NCBI GenBank assembly: GCA_012842725.1
Contig: DUSG01000161.1
Span: 1-9,549, forward strand
DNA from: Clostridiales bacterium
GTDB taxonomy: Bacteria; Bacillota; Clostridia; Lutisporales; Lutisporaceae
Direction: 5' to 3'
Length of the DNA: 9,549 nt
The notes under the pieces are model-generated. The model was not told the DNA's origin. It searched no databases and saw only the letters and a program-made list of their open reading frames with translations. Both the position numbers and the translations under genes were made by a program. Positions 6,654 to 9,549 of the stretch are shown in pieces. Each line of letters begins with the position of its first letter. Positions within the stretch are counted from its first letter, which is position 1.

Positions 6654-9425
6654 TTATCTTTTCTTTCTTTTCAATAAAGCTTCAGTATTCAATGTCTCTG
6701 TTGAAGTTTTCTTTTTCTCATCACTTGATTCTTTTTTGTCCTTCGTAGGAAGTTTCTTTTCTTCCGGTTTGTGTTCAGGCTTTTGCTGCGTATCTTTAAC
6801 CTTACCTTTAGGCTTTGATTCGGATTTATTCTCAACTTTGATTTTCTTCATCCTCGAAGTAATCCAGTCAAAGAAATTTTTCAGCCTTTCCATGGGCAAC
6901 TTAATCTTCCTTACGGCAACATCCACCAGGAAAGCTAATAGTGCCATAAGCAATAAGGGTGATGTCAGATCCACTCTTCCCTTTACCGGTGCTATGGGAC
7001 CGGCAAATACTTCTGAGGCATCCGCAATATATTTGCCTCCGGATTCGACTACCAACCGCTCCAGCTTATCGCTGCTTGCATCTATGGAATACTCCGGAGA
7101 ATACTGCACGGACATGCCTGTGCTGACGGCATTTTGCACTTCTCCCGATTTTCCCTGTACCACTTTTATCAGATATGCTCCGATATCATCTATTCTGAAG
7201 CTGCCTTTATACCTTCCGGGTGCCTCCGGATTTAAATCAATTTCTATGGTTTCCAGAGTCGGAGTGGTTATAATAGCCTTTGTATCTATTGTTTCGCTGC
7301 TGTTTTTCTGTACCGCTGTTATTTCTCCATAACCGTCCTGAACCCTTGCGCTTACTTCCAGATTTTCATTGGAGTAGTTTTCTATGGTCCAGTTGATTAG
7401 ATTATTCCACAAAACAGGATTCTTATCCCAGTTTACATAGTTCCCGCTCCATATTCCCTTCATGTCAGAGTTCCATGCAACAGTCTTTCCCAACCCATAC
7501 TGCCATACGGTAAGTATAGGGTCTCCTTCATCGCTTTCCAAAATTACCCTGGCTGCGTCCTTTGCGCTTGATGCTATATATCCCAGCAAACCGGGCATAC
7601 CGTCATCTATGACACCTCCCAAAACAGGATGCATGTTCACCAATCTGGGGGTAAATTCCCTGTTGTTCAGATAAGCCCTGGCAGCCATAAACGTTTCTTT
7701 TGCAAAAATAGTGGGTATGTTGGAATACTGGTCTGTTACATAGAACCTTCCGTCCGCTTTCTCAGCTATATACTTAAGAAGCTGTATGTCAGCATCATAG
7801 CCCGCGGCTACCGTCGAAATGGTTATACCTGCATTCTTTGCCTCTTCCAGCAGCTCATCATAACCTGTCTTTTCTGCCTGTCCGTCTGTAAGGAGAATTA
7901 TATGTTTAATCTTACTGTTTTGCTCTTTCATCTTTTCCACTGCTTCTTCCAAAGCAGGCAGTATGCTGGTCCCTCCACCGGGCATTATGGTGCCGATATC
8001 GCTTCTCAAAGCTTCCCTGTCCGTAGGTTTTTGGGGTTCCACCACCCAGTACTGGGCACTGTCGAAGGTAAGAACACCTATATTATCATTATCCCTTAGG
8101 GAATCAAGAACCCTCGCTGCAGCTTCCTTAGCCAGGTCCAGCTTTGTTATCCCACCGCTTTCGCTGGCCATACTCCCTGATTTGTCTATTACTGTAAAAA
8201 TGGACATATCCGGAATGGCCTTCTTGCCCTTAAGCTCCATATTCACGGGAAGAACCTTTTCCAGTGAGGTTTTGAAATATCCTCCCAAAGCAAAGGAATC
8301 ATCTCCTCCGATGGCGATTAATCCTCCTCCCAAATCCCTCACATAAGGTTCCAAAGCTTTGAGAAACTCGTCGCTAAGGTTTTCTGCAGATACATTGGTC
8401 AAAATTACAGTCTTATACCGAGCCAAGGATTGCAAATCCCCGGGGACAGAATCAGCGCTGATTCTTTTATAGTCCATTTTTGCCCCGTCGAGGATTTTGG
8501 CTATCTCATCCGCTTCTCCTCTTTTATCCTCGATGACCAGTATCGTTGGCTTATCCAATACGTTTATAAAAGACGAAGCCTCGTTATTTCTCATCTCTGT
8601 ATCCAAAAGAGCTTCCACAACGGCTCTGTAGGTCTTAAAGCCTCCTACATCGGCTACATCCTTGAATACAAACCTATTTTCACCCTTTGTGAGCTCTATG
8701 CTTTCTTCTGCCGCCTTCTGATTACCGTCAAACAATATCAATTTAGCTGAGGTATTGACATTGCTCTTGATATTGACCGTTATATTGAATTCCTCTCCCA
8801 GGTTCAGGGTTTGAGGTGCAATAACGCTTACCGCTGCCACCTCATCCCCTTTTTCCCTTTGTATTTTCAGAACCTTGAAATCTATTGCCTTATCCTTGAT
8901 AATCCCTGCAATATTGTTGCTGTTGCCTTCATTTTCCTCCCCGTCGGTTACAAGGACTATCCTTTTTCTGCTGCCCTCAGGAAGCGCCGATATTGCAGCA
9001 TTCAAGGCCTTCTCGATATTTGTGTATTTGCTTCCCTGTATCTGGCTTATTTTTTCAAAAGCAGGTTCATTGGAGAGGAAGTTTTCCATCACAGGCTCTT
9101 CTCCGAAGGAAATTATCGCTACCTTATCTTTATCTTTCATCGACTTTAATGCTTCTCTTACAAAAGCTTCTACCTCATTTATATTTTTTGCCATGCTGTC
9201 GGAAGCGTCCAAAACAAATACGGTAGATGTATCCTCTACTGTCCAGACTATTCCCAAACTTGACAACGCAAGTATGAGAAACAGGCAGGTAAAAAATCTG
9301 GCAGCAATGATAACTGCCTTTTTATTTCTTGCTCTGATGCCCAGATTCTTAGAAGTCAGAAAAAGCATAACCGCCACAGCCAATAGGAGCAGTAGATATA
9401 AAGGTTTTCCTATATCAATTCCCAC
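6654..9425 (-). CDS. Membrane-anchored protein with two VWA domains and a GATase-like domain
   Basis: This is a large surface-facing protein of the VWA/glutamine-amidotransferase-like membrane family. Numbered from GTG at 9425 (923 residues), two membrane spans lie at about 7-23 and 37-61. VWA domain 1 follows, with MIDAS residues D73-A-S-D-S77, T135 and D161 (TDGEEN). After a beta-rich linker comes a class-I-amidotransferase-like fold at about 294-394 (GGGLIAIGGDDSFALGGY). VWA domain 2 has D414-K-S-G-S418, T486 (GGGTS) and D514 (TDGQ). A third span lies at about 823-839 and a Lys/Glu/Ser-rich, probably disordered tail fills 857-923. Positive charges between spans 1 and 2 and after span 3 put the VWA domains outside and the tail inside. 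Both MIDAS sites look intact, so metal-dependent binding is expected. The GATase-like part shows no obvious catalytic Cys. The ligand and role are unknown; homologues sit in MoxR-type clusters. The GTG start overlaps the upstream gene by 11 nt and keeps span 1; an upstream TTG at 9467 is less likely. Confidence 0.85.
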   Translation of the reverse strand: MGIDIGKPLYLLLLLAVAVMLFLTSKNLGIRARNKKAVIIAARFFTCLFLILALSSLGIVWTVEDTSTVFVLDASDSMAKNINEVEAFVREALKSMKDKDKVAIISFGEEPVMENFLSNEPAFEKISQIQGSKYTNIEKALNAAISALPEGSRKRIVLVTDGEENEGNSNNIAGIIKDKAIDFKVLKIQREKGDEVAAVSVIAPQTLNLGEEFNITVNIKSNVNTSAKLILFDGNQKAAEESIELTKGENRFVFKDVADVGGFKTYRAVVEALLDTEMRNNEASSFINVLDKPTILVIEDKRGEADEIAKILDGAKMDYKRISADSVPGDLQSLARYKTVILTNVSAENLSDEFLKALEPYVRDLGGGLIAIGGDDSFALGGYFKTSLEKVLPVNMELKGKKAIPDMSIFTVIDKSGSMASESGGITKLDLAKEAAARVLDSLRDNDNIGVLTFDSAQYWVVEPQKPTDREALRSDIGTIMPGGGTSILPALEEAVEKMKEQNSKIKHIILLTDGQAEKTGYDELLEEAKNAGITISTVAAGYDADIQLLKYIAEKADGRFYVTDQYSNIPTIFAKETFMAARAYLNNREFTPRLVNMHPVLGGVIDDGMPGLLGYIASSAKDAARVILESDEGDPILTVWQYGLGKTVAWNSDMKGIWSGNYVNWDKNPVLWNNLINWTIENYSNENLEVSARVQDGYGEITAVQKNSSETIDTKAIITTPTLETIEIDLNPEAPGRYKGSFRIDDIGAYLIKVVQGKSGEVQNAVSTGMSVQYSPEYSIDASSDKLERLVVESGGKYIADASEVFAGPIAPVKGRVDLTSPLLLMALLAFLVDVAVRKIKLPMERLKNFFDWITSRMKKIKVENKSESKPKGKVKDTQQKPEHKPEEKKLPTKDKKESSDEKKKTSTETLNTEALLKRKKR

Positions 9426-9549
9426 GAATATACACCACCCATTCTGCAGCAAGCAAAAGCAGCACAAATATTATTATAGGTGCTTGAAGGTTTATGCCCA
9501 CCAGAGAATAACCTCTTCCGCTCACTTCATTCCTTTCGCCTTCCCACTG
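9415..9549 (-). CDS. C-terminal end of a membrane protein, probably BatA/VWA-cluster type (partial)
   Basis: The open frame enters from the right edge and ends at TGA (complement of 9415-9417), giving 44 residues. They end in one hydrophobic span, APIIIFVLLLLAAEWVVYIRGN (in two parts: APIIIFVLLLLAAE and WVVYIRGN), preceded by a polar stretch with EVSGRGYSLVGINLQ. A C-terminal span closing in LLLL-x-x-EWxxY-x-R is typical of the membrane VWA/BatA-like proteins encoded beside DUF58 and MoxR genes. It overlaps the GTG start of the next VWA gene by 11 nt, indicating translational coupling. The start and the diagnostic domains lie outside the window, so the family call is tentative while the coding call is good. 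Confidence 0.65.
   Translation of the reverse strand, partial: QWEGERNEVSGRGYSLVGINLQAPIIIFVLLLLAAEWVVYIRGN

Noticed and set aside
6736..7332. Long + strand open frame opposite the 3' part of the VWA gene (similar ones at 7629-8099, 7963-8346, 8430-8750 and 8811-9149)
   Set aside because: These lie wholly antisense to a well-supported coding region, have no family-like motifs and no convincing ribosome binding sites.

Overview
The window looks like chromosome from a low-GC Gram-positive anaerobe of the Clostridia type (Bacillota). Three things suggest this: strong AGGAGG-type ribosome binding sites, A/T-rich intergenic DNA with sigma-A-like promoters, and the protein flavour of MurC, AroE and the VWA membrane protein. 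The genus is not called.

Layout. murC (13-1392, +) is a complete peptidoglycan-synthesis gene. A gene-free gap of 481 bp (1393-1873) separates it from the convergent module that follows. The gap holds a 211-bp imperfect palindrome (1526-1736) with perfect 17-bp ends and two GC-rich hairpins at its centre that could terminate transcription from both sides. Next comes a compact three-gene unit: an OPT-family oligopeptide transporter (3220-4887, -) followed 23 bp later by a cytoplasmic metal-dependent amidohydrolase (1874-3196, -), and divergently a TetR-type repressor (5110-5721, +). Between the divergent genes, a 20-bp near-perfect dyad sits just downstream of the -10 box of the transporter promoter, where a repressor would block initiation. 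The simplest reading is a substrate-inducible system that imports a peptide-like compound and hydrolyses it in the cytoplasm, controlled by the adjacent TetR protein. The substrate cannot be read from the sequence.

A hairpin (5732-5755) separates tetR from the convergent second operon. That operon runs leftwards: the 3' end of a membrane protein gene (9415-9549, partial), then a 923-residue membrane-anchored protein with two von Willebrand A domains (6654-9425), then aroE, shikimate dehydrogenase (5773-6642). The first two overlap by 11 nt and the last two are 11 bp apart, so co-transcription is likely. The VWA protein and its partial neighbour resemble the membrane components of MoxR/DUF58/VWA clusters; the rest of such a cluster would lie beyond the right edge.

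The central transporter/hydrolase/regulator unit, above all tetR, is clearly more A/T-rich than the aroE-VWA operon, and it is flanked by structured intergenic DNA on the murC side. This fits a module gained or lost as a unit between housekeeping genes. No tRNA, rRNA, CRISPR array, transposase gene or riboswitch was recognised.
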